Part shown: positions 33,046 through 41,114 of the stretch, piece by piece
Numbering within the stretch: the stretch's first letter is position 1
Layout: each line of letters starts with the position of its first letter
The notes under the pieces: model-generated
The model's input: the letters and a program-made list of their open reading frames with translations, nothing else
Databases searched by the model: none
Told to the model about the DNA's origin: nothing
NCBI GenBank assembly: GCA_937879855.1
Contig: CALFMO010000069.1
Coordinates: forward strand, 1 to 64,000
Direction: 5' to 3'
From: an uncultured Acidobacteriaceae bacterium
Lineage (GTDB): Bacteria; Acidobacteriota; Terriglobia; Terriglobales; Acidobacteriaceae
Length of the DNA stretch: 64,000 bases
Program-made: the position numbers and the translations under genes

Positions 33046-33100
33046 CAGTCCCCGTGCTCCTTACTATAATGTAAGGAATATTATTTTTAGTAAGGACCCA
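33042..33100 (+). promoter_or_regulatory. Consensus sigma-70-type promoter with palindromic operator over the -10 box
   Basis: TTGACA (33042-33047), a 17-base spacer, TATAAT (33065-33070): both hexamers are perfect. The -10 box is exactly the centre of the inverted repeat CCTTAC-TATAAT-GTAAGG (33059-33076). GTAAGGA recurs at 33090-33096, where it also provides the AAGGA ribosome-binding site before the ATG at 33101. The arrangement predicts repression by the antitoxin. Confidence 0.85.
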
Positions 33101-33346
33101 ATGGCTTCAGCAACCGTTACATCCAAAGGACAAATAACTATCCCCGCCAAAGTTCGCGACGCCCTCGGTTTGGACCCGGGTGACCGAGTTGAGTTCGTAG
33201 AAATCGGGAAGAATGAGTTCTCGATCGTCCCGGCAACGGGGTCGGTACGCGAACTAAAGGGTCTCTACAAGGGTAGGAAAACCAGGCCAGTGTCGCTTGA
33301 ACAGATGGATCGGGCAATTGCGAAAGGTGCGGCGCGTTCCAGATGA
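33101..33346 (+). CDS. AbrB/SpoVT-fold antitoxin
   Basis: 81 residues. The N-terminal 45 residues are a swapped-hairpin AbrB DNA-binding domain (TVTSKGQITIPAKVRDALGL, then DPGDRVEFVEI). The C-terminal segment (KGRKTRPVSLEQMDRAIAKG) is the likely toxin-neutralising arm. It overlaps the PIN-domain gene by four bases (ATGA), the classic toxin-antitoxin layout, and the palindrome over its promoter is the probable binding site. Confidence 0.92.
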   Translation: MASATVTSKGQITIPAKVRDALGLDPGDRVEFVEIGKNEFSIVPATGSVRELKGLYKGRKTRPVSLEQMDRAIAKGAARSR

Positions 33347-33738
33347 TCGGTCTAGATACGAACATTCTGGTCCGCTACCTTACTCAGGACGATATTGCGC
33401 AATCCGCCGCGGCGGTCAAAGTCATCGAATCGCTATCTCCTGAACTGCCCGGATTTTTGTCTCTGGTAGTCGTGGCGGAACTGATTTGGGTCCTGCAGTT
33501 CTCTTATCACTTCAAGAAGCCTGAGATTGAGCACGTCATTGACAGATTACTGCGAAGCCGGGAATTGATCATTGAACGCGCGGAGGTCGTCTCCCAGGCA
33601 TTGCGTAAGTTTCGCGTCAGCCGTGCAAATTTCGCTGATTGCCTGATTGAGCGCTGCGGCCATGCGGCGGAGTGTCAGTACATGTTGACCTTCGACAAAC
33701 ATGCTGCCGAGGCAGGTATGAAGCTCTTGGCAAATTAA
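33343..33738 (+). CDS. vapC: PIN-domain ribonuclease toxin (VapC-like)
   Basis: 131 residues. The PIN-domain acidic residues are in MIGLDTNILVRYLTQDD (Asp5), VVVAELIWVLQ (Glu), RANFADCLIERC (Asp) and LTFDKHAAE (Asp), all present, so the nuclease should be active. VapC-type toxins cleave tRNA or rRNA. The start overlaps the antitoxin stop. Antitoxin class (AbrB rather than ribbon-helix-helix) makes this a VapBC-type module. Confidence 0.92.
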   Translation: MIGLDTNILVRYLTQDDIAQSAAAVKVIESLSPELPGFLSLVVVAELIWVLQFSYHFKKPEIEHVIDRLLRSRELIIERAEVVSQALRKFRVSRANFADCLIERCGHAAECQYMLTFDKHAAEAGMKLLAN

Positions 33739-33762
33739 AAGGGCGCTTGCGAATCTCCCGAC

Positions 33763-35895
33763 CTAGTTCCCCACCCCGAAAAATTCTTCCACCACCCGCA
33801 GATCCGTCGTCCTCTTGTAATTCGGCAAGCTCTCCACAAAGACGCGCCCGTACTGCTTTTTCAATATGCGATTATCCAGCAGCACCAGCAGTCCGCGGTC
33901 ATGCAGCGACCGGATCAACCGCCCGAACCCCTGTTTCAACGTAATCACCGCCGCCGGCACCTGATATTGAAAGAACGCGTTCCCGCCGTCAGCGTCGATC
34001 GCCTTCACCCGCGCCGCCACCACGGGATCGCTCGGCACCGCAAACGGCAACCGGTCGATGATGACGCAGCTCAATTGCTCCCCCTGAACATCCACGCCCT
34101 GCCAGAAAGAAGATGTAGCGAAAAGCACCGCATTCGGCGTCAACCGAAACTCCTCGAGGAGCGCGGTTTTCGGTGCGTCGCCCTGCCGCAGGATCGGGAA
34201 CTCGACTTCGCCCAGCAACCGCTGATAAATATCATTCATCTGTGCGTAACTGGTGAACAGCACAAACGCCCGCCCGCGTGTGATCTCCAGCAATCGCCGA
34301 ATCCGCTCCGCCGCCTTCGCGGTGAATTGCGGCGTACGCGGGTCGGGCAAATCCGGCGGCACATAGAGCAGTGCCTGACTTTCATAATCGAAATGCGAGG
34401 GCAGCACCGACTCGCGTGCGTGTTCCATCCCCAGCCTCTGTCGGATGTACTCAAACCCTCCGCCCACGGCCAGCGTCGCCGACGTCAACACTGCACATTC
34501 CAGCTTCGACCACAAGCACTCGCGCAGAATCGGCCCCACATCAATGGGAGTCGCCTGCAGAAAAACATTTTGTCTTCGCCCTCCAGATGTCTCACCCGCC
34601 TTGTTCGCGCCTCGGGACCCAAAACGTCCGCCCCGCCGCTCAATCCAAAACACGGTGTTCCGATCTTCCGACTCCATCGCGAACCCCAGCTGCACCTGAA
34701 TCTCCTGCGCCCGCCGAACAAAGTTGAAGACCCCTTCCGGCTTCTGCGGCAATCCTTCCAGTTCGCCCGCCAGCCGCGTGAGAGCCTGGTTCAGCGCCAG
34801 AAACTCGTCCCCGTTTTCCTCCAGAAATTCCCGCCGGGTCTCGAACGCAAACCGTCCCTCCCCGGGCGGCAGCAGCGAAAAGAAAAGTTGTGACCGTTCC
34901 CGCAGACTTCCCAGGGCTCCCGAAAGCGCCGCCGACATTATCCGATGGTGTTGCAGCGAATTCTCCACATCCCGCGCCAGCTCCTCCATGCGCAGGTTGC
35001 TTACCGAGATGCCGAAATAATTCCCCGCCACATCCTCCAGTTCGTGCGCCTCATCAAAAATCACGGCAGCCGCTTCCGGCAGGATGCCCGCATCGGGCGC
35101 TCCCTCCGCCTGCAATTTAATCGCGAGATCGGCAAAAAACAGGTGATGGTTGACGATGATAATGTCGCTCTCCATCGCCTTGCGCCGCATTTCGGTGATG
35201 AAGCACCGCTCCCACTCGCTGCACTTCTGCCCAATACAAGCGTCCGCTCGCGCGTCAAGCTTGTGCCAGAGCAGGCTAGCCTCGGGCAGTTCCGCCAACT
35301 CAGCCCTGTCCCCCGTTCCCGTCGTCTTTTCCCAAGCAGCGATCGCCCGATACTGCTCGATCTCTTCCAGTCCGCTCAGCACGGGCTGATCTGTCAGTTC
35401 ATACAATTTCTTTCGGCACAAATAATTGTTGCGCCCCTTCATATAGCAAACCGAAAGCCGCCCCGCTGTTTCTTTGTCATTTCGAGCAGAGCGAGAAATC
35501 TGCTGTTCGCCTCCTCCATACAAGGCCTGCTCCAGAAACGGCACGTCCTTGTAGAAGAGCTGCTCCTGCAGATTCTTCGTCCCCGTCGAAATGATCACCC
35601 GCTTCCCCGAATGAATCACCGGCATCAGATACGCGAGCGTCTTGCCGGTGCCGGTCCCCGCTTCCACGATCAGATGCCTTTTTTCTGCCAGAGCCTGCTC
35701 CACCGCCTGCGCCATCTGCAGTTGCCCGCGCCGGAATTCATACGCCGGATGCATCCGCGACAGCACTCCACCTGGCGCAAAAAATTGATACAACGATGCG
35801 TCTTTGCCGCTAGGAGCAGCGCGGTTCTCGGAAGTCGGCGACGCGGGTTGAGAACTCAAAGCCACGGGACTCTCTATAATAGCGATTTCAGGCAA
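33763..35895 (-). CDS. dinG: DinG/YoaA-family Fe-S ATP-dependent helicase with a translated repeat
   Basis: 710 residues of the XPD/DinG superfamily 2. Motifs: HPAYEFRRGQLQMAQAVEQA, Walker A LIVEAGTGTGKTLAYLMP, Fe-S cysteines (NYLCRKK, DACIGQKC and WERC), DEAH box AVIFDEAHELEDVA, FATSSFWQGVDVQGE, and the final QGFGRLIRSLHDRG. It unwinds DNA during repair or recombination. Residues about 130-141 (EQQISRSARNDK) are encoded by an interspersed repeat (35472-35503) just before the first Fe-S cysteine. Confidence 0.92.
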   Translation of the reverse strand: MPEIAIIESPVALSSQPASPTSENRAAPSGKDASLYQFFAPGGVLSRMHPAYEFRRGQLQMAQAVEQALAEKRHLIVEAGTGTGKTLAYLMPVIHSGKRVIISTGTKNLQEQLFYKDVPFLEQALYGGGEQQISRSARNDKETAGRLSVCYMKGRNNYLCRKKLYELTDQPVLSGLEEIEQYRAIAAWEKTTGTGDRAELAELPEASLLWHKLDARADACIGQKCSEWERCFITEMRRKAMESDIIIVNHHLFFADLAIKLQAEGAPDAGILPEAAAVIFDEAHELEDVAGNYFGISVSNLRMEELARDVENSLQHHRIMSAALSGALGSLRERSQLFFSLLPPGEGRFAFETRREFLEENGDEFLALNQALTRLAGELEGLPQKPEGVFNFVRRAQEIQVQLGFAMESEDRNTVFWIERRGGRFGSRGANKAGETSGGRRQNVFLQATPIDVGPILRECLWSKLECAVLTSATLAVGGGFEYIRQRLGMEHARESVLPSHFDYESQALLYVPPDLPDPRTPQFTAKAAERIRRLLEITRGRAFVLFTSYAQMNDIYQRLLGEVEFPILRQGDAPKTALLEEFRLTPNAVLFATSSFWQGVDVQGEQLSCVIIDRLPFAVPSDPVVAARVKAIDADGGNAFFQYQVPAAVITLKQGFGRLIRSLHDRGLLVLLDNRILKKQYGRVFVESLPNYKRTTDLRVVEEFFGVGN
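35472..35503. repeat. Interspersed repeat translated within dinG
   Basis: CTTTGTCATTTCGAGCAGAG followed by CGAGAAATCTGCT. The core TGTCATTTCGAGC is the widespread 'TGTCATTC(T/C)GAGC' repeat word, related to the family-D boxes at 18479 and 57760. It is in frame and encodes ISRSARNDK. Confidence 0.7.
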
Positions 35896-35928
35896 GTGTG
35901 GGGCAAAGCCTGCGGCTTCGAAGTCTAG

Positions 35929-36086
35929 GTAGCGACAGCCGCCTCGGCTGTCCGGTTTGATTGTTCTTGTGGGGACAGCCGCCCTCGGCTGTCCAGCCGA
36001 CTCGAAGAGTCGGCAGTTTCACCACAAATGCAGATATCATTGGCCCTGCGGCCCAAGGACAGCCGAGGGCGGCTGTCCCCACATAG
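35929..36086. repeat. Cluster of three family-B repeats in the dinG-der gap
   Basis: Two direct copies (35929-35953 and 35969-35996) and one inverted copy (36057-36083), all with the ACAGCCG...CGGCTGT core. The inverted outer copies could fold into a larger structure. They occupy almost all of the divergent dinG-der gap, so the promoters must lie in or beside them. Confidence 0.75.
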
Positions 36087-36094
36087 AACTCATT

Positions 36095-37630
36095 TTGACC
36101 CAGCCCACCTACAATTCGACCAGCACTCTCGCCACGACCGCGGCCGGGATTCCCACCATCGCCATCGTCGGACGCCCTAACGTAGGTAAGTCCACGCTCT
36201 TCAATCGCATCGTAGGGTCGCGCCGCGCCATCGTCGGCGATGAACCCGGCATCACCCGCGACCGTCTCTATGGCGACGCCGAATGGGAGGGCCGTCACCT
36301 TCGCATCGTGGACACAGGCGGCATTCTGCCGGAAGAAAAAGATCTGATCCCCTCGGAGATCTATCGCCAGGCCCGCGTCGCGCTCGCTCAGGCCGCTGCC
36401 ATCATTATGGTGATCGACGGACGCACCGAACTTGCCGGTCCTGATCTCGAATTAGTGCGCCTGCTGCGCAAGGCCAACCGCCCGCTCTTCCTCGCGGTAA
36501 ATAAGGTCGACAGCGAAAAACAGTCATCCCTGATCGACGACTTTCATCGCCTCGGCATCCAAAAAATGTTCCCCATTTCCGCCGAGCACGGCCGGGGCGT
36601 AGACGATCTTCTCGATGCAGTTCTGGAAAGCCTCCCCGCGGACGCCATGCCCCCAGAACGCGACTCCCACGAGAGTAGCGCCGGCGTCCCGCCGTCTGTC
36701 CCGAGCGCGTCTCGCGCTCGGAGGTCAGCACGAGATGTAACGCCTGAGATTTCCGAAAACGAAGCCGAAAGCGACACCCCGCCCCACGAAGTAAAAGTAG
36801 CCATCATCGGCCATCCCAACGTCGGCAAGTCGACGCTACTGAATTGCCTGACTGCTTCCGACCGCGCCATCGTCTCGCCCATTCCCGGCACCACGCGCGA
36901 TGCCGTCGACGAAATCGTAGAGCACAATGGACGCCGCTTCCGCTTTATCGATACCGCCGGCATCCGCCGCAAAGGCAAAACTCACCTCATGGCCGAAAAG
37001 CTTTCGGTGGTCATGGCACGCAAACATCTGGAAGGCGCCGACATCGCGCTTCTGGTCATCGATGCCACCGAGGGAGTAAGCCAGCTCGACGCCGCCATCG
37101 CCGGATACGCCCACGAAAGTGGACGCTCCACCATCATCGTCGTTAACAAATGGGATCTGATAATCAGCGGCAAAGAAAAAACTGCGCGCCCCACCAAAGC
37201 CGAGCGCATGCGCGAGAGCAAGCGCCCCGGAGACCGCGACGCCTACGAGCAGCGCCTGCGCTACGAGCTAAAATTCCTGAATTATGCCCCGATCGTCTTC
37301 ATTTCCGCCCAGAGCGGCAAAGGGACGGAGAAAATCTTCCCGCTGCTCGAAGAAGTTGCCACCGAGCGCCGCAAGCGCGTGACCACCTCGCAAATGAACC
37401 GCTTCATCGAGCGCGTCGACTTCGAACGCGCCTCCGTCCCAATGCGGCAGCGCGTGAAGATCTTGTACATGACGCAGGCCTCGGTCGCCCCGCCAACTTT
37501 CGTCCTCTTCACCAACCGCGCTGTGAAGCTGCACTTCTCCTACCAGCGTTTCCTGGAAAATCAAATTCGCCAAGCGTTCGGCTTCGTAGGCACCCCAATC
37601 TGGATCAAAAACAGAGCAAGAGGTTCCTAG
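36095..37630 (+). CDS. der: Ribosome-assembly GTPase Der (EngA) with repeat-derived linker
   Basis: About 511 residues from a TTG at 36095; no ATG lies near and a longer frame reads through B repeats. Two tandem G domains: G1 GRPNVGKST with DTGGILPEEKD and NKVD; second GHPNVGKST with DTAGIRRKGK and NKWD. The C-terminal KH-like domain is present (RFIERVDFERASVPMRQRVK to FGFVGTPIWIKNRAR). Der binds the 50S subunit during maturation. The linker between G domains is extended and carries a translated family-E repeat (36674-36721) encoding roughly SSAGVPPSVPSASRARR. Confidence 0.94.
   Translation: MTQPTYNSTSTLATTAAGIPTIAIVGRPNVGKSTLFNRIVGSRRAIVGDEPGITRDRLYGDAEWEGRHLRIVDTGGILPEEKDLIPSEIYRQARVALAQAAAIIMVIDGRTELAGPDLELVRLLRKANRPLFLAVNKVDSEKQSSLIDDFHRLGIQKMFPISAEHGRGVDDLLDAVLESLPADAMPPERDSHESSAGVPPSVPSASRARRSARDVTPEISENEAESDTPPHEVKVAIIGHPNVGKSTLLNCLTASDRAIVSPIPGTTRDAVDEIVEHNGRRFRFIDTAGIRRKGKTHLMAEKLSVVMARKHLEGADIALLVIDATEGVSQLDAAIAGYAHESGRSTIIVVNKWDLIISGKEKTARPTKAERMRESKRPGDRDAYEQRLRYELKFLNYAPIVFISAQSGKGTEKIFPLLEEVATERRKRVTTSQMNRFIERVDFERASVPMRQRVKILYMTQASVAPPTFVLFTNRAVKLHFSYQRFLENQIRQAFGFVGTPIWIKNRARGS
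36674..36721. repeat. Family-E hairpin repeat, copy 3, inside der
   Basis: Box 36674-36701 (AGTAGCGCCGGCGTCCCGCC start) matches copy 1 at 27 of 28 bases. It is followed by a perfect 9-base hairpin CCGAGCGCG, loop TCT, CGCGCTCGG (36701-36721). It is in frame with no stop. Confidence 0.85.
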
Positions 37631-37639
37631 AGGACTCGC

Positions 37640-37708
37640 GTAGCGACAGCCGCCTCGGCTGTCCGATTTTGAATTCATGTGGGGACAGCCACCCTCGGCT
37701 GTCCGCCG
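37640..37708. repeat. Two family-B repeats after der
   Basis: TAGCGACAGCCGCCTCGGCT at 37641 and GGGGACAGCCACCCTCGGCT at 37681, both in direct orientation, between the der stop and the next gene. Confidence 0.7.
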
Positions 37709-37808
37709 GGCGCAGCCCGGCTTCATTACCTCCCTGTCCCTGAAACTCCCGTAACTTGCACTTCCTATTCGTTGCATCATCCTAGTGAATGGCCCTCGAG
37801 CCCATGCA

Positions 37809-38714
37809 ATGAGCGCTTCCCTCAAATCCCGCCGGCTTGCATTCACCCTGCTCATTGGCATCCTGATAACGGTGGCTGCCTTCATCATCGACGTCAACGC
37901 CGCCGCCCTGATTCTTCTTCCATGTTGGCTGGTCCTGTTCTTAGTCTGGCCCTACATTCGCCGAAAATTAGGTCTTATCTCCCCAAATGCGCCCACACCG
38001 CGTCAACCCCATCGTCGCACGCAATGGGGTCGAATGTTCGCAACCGGCCTCATCGCTTTCGGGCTCGCTGACGCGGTGGCAGCCGTAATCCATCCCGATC
38101 TCTTGGTACCGTCATTCCTGCTTCTTTGGGTGATCCTTTTTTATGCATCGCCACTAGTGACAAAACGCCTGCCCTACTTTGGCTTCGCAAAGACAGACCG
38201 CATCGTTGCTGCATCCGCGCTGAAGCGCCCGCTCTCGCGCCGCACGCTCCGCGGAAGTCTGGCCATAACTGGATTTGTTTTCATCTTTGTTCTAATTCCG
38301 ATGTTTGTCCTCATGCCGCTCTCCATGAGCTTCGTACGCGCCAGGAGAGTACACGATTCCATTCACACCGGCATGACTGCTGCCGAAGTCCTCCACACCG
38401 CCCACGATTGCGATATTTTCCGGGCGAGTTCCGATTTCCCGCACGACGAAACCGACATCAAGAACATCCCTGTGGTGAGCCTCGACAGGACCAAGGATGG
38501 CATCTACCGCACTTTCGATTCCGCAACCAGCCGGGATCTCGACTTATCTGAGTCCGAGGCCGTCGACCATCTCCGTGCCCGCTTGCACGACGGCTTCCCC
38601 TGGCACTTCCATTACACCTATATCAACGGCACTCCCGAACACATCACCTTCATCGTGGACTTCGGTCCCGACGGCCGCGTCTCGCAAGTCGGGCCCGTAT
38701 ATGGCTGGGATTAG
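37809..38714 (+). CDS. Membrane protein with C-terminal BamE/SmpA-like motif, paralogue 1
   Basis: 301 residues from the ATG at 37809; 37785 is also possible. About four membrane helices in two pairs (LAFTLLIGILITVAAFIIDV and LILLPCWLVLFLVWPYI; LIAFGLADAVAAVI and FLLLWVILFYAS), then a fifth (LAITGFVFIFVLIPMFVLM) anchoring an exported domain. This begins RRVHDSIHTGMTAAEVLHTA, a pattern like the GMTxxEV of BamE/SmpA-type folds, and ends in HFHYTYINGTPEHITFIVDF and DGRVSQVGPVYGWD. The next gene is a clear paralogue; function unknown. Confidence 0.75.
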   Translation: MSASLKSRRLAFTLLIGILITVAAFIIDVNAAALILLPCWLVLFLVWPYIRRKLGLISPNAPTPRQPHRRTQWGRMFATGLIAFGLADAVAAVIHPDLLVPSFLLLWVILFYASPLVTKRLPYFGFAKTDRIVAASALKRPLSRRTLRGSLAITGFVFIFVLIPMFVLMPLSMSFVRARRVHDSIHTGMTAAEVLHTAHDCDIFRASSDFPHDETDIKNIPVVSLDRTKDGIYRTFDSATSRDLDLSESEAVDHLRARLHDGFPWHFHYTYINGTPEHITFIVDFGPDGRVSQVGPVYGWD

Positions 38715-38734
38715 CGGACCATGGAGCGAGTCCC

Positions 38735-39454
38735 TTGACCCTCAGAGCCACAATCCGCCGCCTGGGCGGCACAATGGTCCTTGCCATTGTGCTGGCCTTC
38801 CTGCTCATCATTGTTGTGCCGGACTACTTCACGGTGCCGCTCTTTGTGATCCTATGGCCAACGCTATTTTTCAGCTGGCCCTATTTGAGCCGGCGAATGC
38901 ATTTATTGAGGTTTCCAAAAGCTCCCGTCTCCTCAAGCCCGCCACCCAGAGACTTCAAACAACCACGCTCGCGATACTTGCTCAGCAGTCCATTCGCGAC
39001 CGTGTGCAAGCTTGGACTCGCCGTCTTCCTGCTGGCACTGCTGCCGTTTGTGCCCTTGATTCTCTGTTATTGGCAGGCGCAGAGAGCTCACGATACTGTC
39101 CGCGTTGGCATGACGGTTCCTGAAGTCCTCCAATCGGTCAGGGGTTGGCACGTACTGAGCGTAGTCTCCCACGTCCCCGACCCTGACTACGCTGGTGAAT
39201 TTAAGCACGTTCACGCCATCAGCTTCGGCAATGCCGGCGACCGAGCCTATATAACCCACGATTTCTCAACCCAACAGTACCGCAACATCTCCGAGCCCGA
39301 GGCCATCACGCTTTTTCAGGAAAAGCTCCACGAAAGCCAGGGATGGCATTTCCAATACACGTATAACTTCATGAATCAACTTGTTCTTTTTGATGTCGAC
39401 TTCACACCCGACGGCCGGGTCAGCCGAGTCAGTTCTCCCGGCCACCATTGGTGA
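38735..39454 (+). CDS. Membrane protein with C-terminal BamE/SmpA-like motif, paralogue 2
   Basis: 239 residues, starting at TTG 38735 (GGAG eight bases upstream) or at ATG 38774. Helices: LAIVLAFLLIIVVPDYFTV, LFVILWPTLFFSWPYL and LGLAVFLLALLPFVPLILCY. The exported domain repeats the paralogue's pattern (QRAHDTVRVGMTVPEVLQSV, then WHFQYTYNFMNQLVLFDVDF and DGRVSRVSSPGHHW). It starts 20 bases after the first gene's stop, so a tandem duplication in one transcription unit is likely. Confidence 0.75.
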   Translation: MTLRATIRRLGGTMVLAIVLAFLLIIVVPDYFTVPLFVILWPTLFFSWPYLSRRMHLLRFPKAPVSSSPPPRDFKQPRSRYLLSSPFATVCKLGLAVFLLALLPFVPLILCYWQAQRAHDTVRVGMTVPEVLQSVRGWHVLSVVSHVPDPDYAGEFKHVHAISFGNAGDRAYITHDFSTQQYRNISEPEAITLFQEKLHESQGWHFQYTYNFMNQLVLFDVDFTPDGRVSRVSSPGHHW

Positions 39455-39456
39455 CG

Positions 39457-39900
39457 CTAATAGGGAACGGGAGCCCGCCTCTGATCCACCAGGAACGCAA
39501 CTCTGATGATTCCAGCTTCCCGTACGCCAGCTAACACGTCCTTGACCGTACCCCACCGGGCCCGTCCATCCGCAACAATGTAGATTTTCCGTTCAACATC
39601 GCGGTCCCGCAGACGATCCTCAATCTTCGCGTTCACGTCGATTGCATTAATCCGTTCTCCACCAAAGTAGATCTTGCCGTCACGCAGGATCGTGACTTTT
39701 ATCACATCTTCCCGAAGCGCCCCGGGCATTGCGATCGGATGCGATACTTTGGGAAGGTCTCCGCTGACTCCGTGGTGGCCTGTGGGAATGGTCATGAATA
39801 CAAGCACCATGACGAACACGACTATCGCCATGACACTTGCGAACTGAAGCGTGTTGAAGTCGCTGAAGAGTTTTGGCCCGGTTCGAGATTTTCGCAGCAT
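39457..39900 (-). CDS. ExbD/TolR-like protein, divergent
   Basis: 147 residues. One N-terminal membrane helix (FASVMAIVVFVMVLVFMTIP) and a periplasmic domain with the ExbD pattern VTILRDGKIYFGGERINAID and IYIVADGRARWGTVKDVLAG, then IIRVAFLVDQR. The membrane Asp that carries protons in ExbD/TolR is not evident in the helix, so it may be a non-energising paralogue. It follows a second, canonical ExbD on the same strand after a 93-base gap. Confidence 0.8.
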   Translation of the reverse strand: MLRKSRTGPKLFSDFNTLQFASVMAIVVFVMVLVFMTIPTGHHGVSGDLPKVSHPIAMPGALREDVIKVTILRDGKIYFGGERINAIDVNAKIEDRLRDRDVERKIYIVADGRARWGTVKDVLAGVREAGIIRVAFLVDQRRAPVPY

Positions 39901-39993
39901 GGCGGTCCCTATCTATCTCCATTTCAGCAGGCGGCACCGACAAGACAAGGTGACCGCCGTAACCAGCACTCGAGGCGCTGCGCCAGAAAGGAT

Positions 39994-40437
39994 TTATTCC
40001 GCGCTCAACTCCTGCTGCGTGGTCAGCAACCCAATCCGCTGCACGCCCGCGTAATGCGCCAGGTCGATCACATCCGCCACATACCGAAAATCAATGTCGG
40101 AATCACCGCGGACGAAGGCCGCCTTCTCCGCGCGCTTCAAATAAATCTGCGCCAGCCGTTGTTCCAAATCCTCCCAGCGAACTTCTTCCTGATTGATCTT
40201 CACACCCGGCGGAGCATCCTTCATCGTACACACCACCTGGATCACTATCGTGCCCTCATTCGCCGGGTCTGACGCCCGATCTTTTGCTGGCTGAGGAATC
40301 TGCACTTTCTCCCCATATTCCGGATCCATCGCGACCACTAACATGAACATGATGATCAGGGTCAGCAACACATCGATCAGCGGCGTCACATTAATCTGCG
40401 GACCGGACGGACCTCCGCCTGCCATTGAGAAAGCCAT
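39994..40437 (-). CDS. ExbD/TolR biopolymer-transport protein
   Basis: 147 residues from the ATG at 40437, with AGAGGAG upstream. INVTPLIDVLLTLIIMFMLV is the ExbD/TolR helix with the essential membrane Asp (D in LIDVLL). The periplasmic domain follows (GVKINQEEVRWEDLEQRLAQ, AAFVRGDSDIDFRYVADVID, RIGLLTT). It would couple the proton gradient to a TonB-type system with ExbB, but no ExbB/TolQ gene is visible in the window. Confidence 0.9.
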   Translation of the reverse strand: MAFSMAGGGPSGPQINVTPLIDVLLTLIIMFMLVVAMDPEYGEKVQIPQPAKDRASDPANEGTIVIQVVCTMKDAPPGVKINQEEVRWEDLEQRLAQIYLKRAEKAAFVRGDSDIDFRYVADVIDLAHYAGVQRIGLLTTQQELSAE

Positions 40438-40588
40438 GGAAATTCGCTCCTCTGGGCACGCGCGTGTCTCCAACATCAGACACCTCCCGCTGCCCGAGTG
40501 TTCCTGGTCGCGCGACCTGCGTGACCTGAGTAGAATGGGGTGCGAAACAAGACCGTTAAATCAGGGGACTAATACTGGAGGGGACATT

Positions 40589-41113
40589 ATGAAATTCACG
40601 ATCTGCCTTTTTCTGCTTTTTTCCGCGCTTGCTGCTTTCGCGCAAGACAAAAATGCGGTCACGTCCGTAGTACGAGAAATACTGCCGCGCCAACAAAGAA
40701 ACCTGGTCGGCGCAGCCGATGAAATGCCCGCCGATAAGTATGGTTACAAGCCCACCGAACAACAGATGACGTTCGCACACCTAATCCTGCACATCATCGG
40801 CTCAAACAACCACCTGTGCTCGATCATCGGAGACGTACCTGAAGTCAAGGCACCGGTACCCCTAAAAGAAGCGGACGGCAAAGAGAAGTTAATCGCCGCG
40901 CTTAAAGCCAGCTTCGACTTCTGCAACACGGCCCTAGCCAAGGTCGACGATTCCAAGCTGGCCGATGAAGTGGAATTATTTGGAGGACGCAAGGGACCGC
41001 GAGCTTTCGCCCTGATCGCGCTCACCAACGATTGGGCCGATCACTACAGCTCCGCCGCCATGTACCTGCGCCTGAACGGCCTCCTGCCGCCCACGGCGCA
41101 ACCCAAAAAATAG
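40589..41113 (+). CDS. Exported DinB-like four-helix protein
   Basis: 174 residues. The ATG at 40589 follows GGAGGGG. A signal peptide (FTICLFLLFSALAAFAQ) precedes a DinB/YfiT-type domain: VVREILPRQQRNLVGAADEM, with the metal-site histidine in TFAHLILHIIGSNNHLC, and NDWADHYSSAAMYLRLNGLL near the C-terminus with another His. DinB-fold proteins are metal-binding, often thiol transferases or of unknown role. The exported form is common in Acidobacteria. Confidence 0.85.
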   Translation: MKFTICLFLLFSALAAFAQDKNAVTSVVREILPRQQRNLVGAADEMPADKYGYKPTEQQMTFAHLILHIIGSNNHLCSIIGDVPEVKAPVPLKEADGKEKLIAALKASFDFCNTALAKVDDSKLADEVELFGGRKGPRAFALIALTNDWADHYSSAAMYLRLNGLLPPTAQPKK

Positions 41114-41114
41114 C

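Noticed and set aside
33901..35928. Two long + strand frames (about 330 and 327 residues)
   Set aside because: Both are shadows of dinG on the opposite strand, rich in Arg, His and Pro, without ribosome-binding sites.
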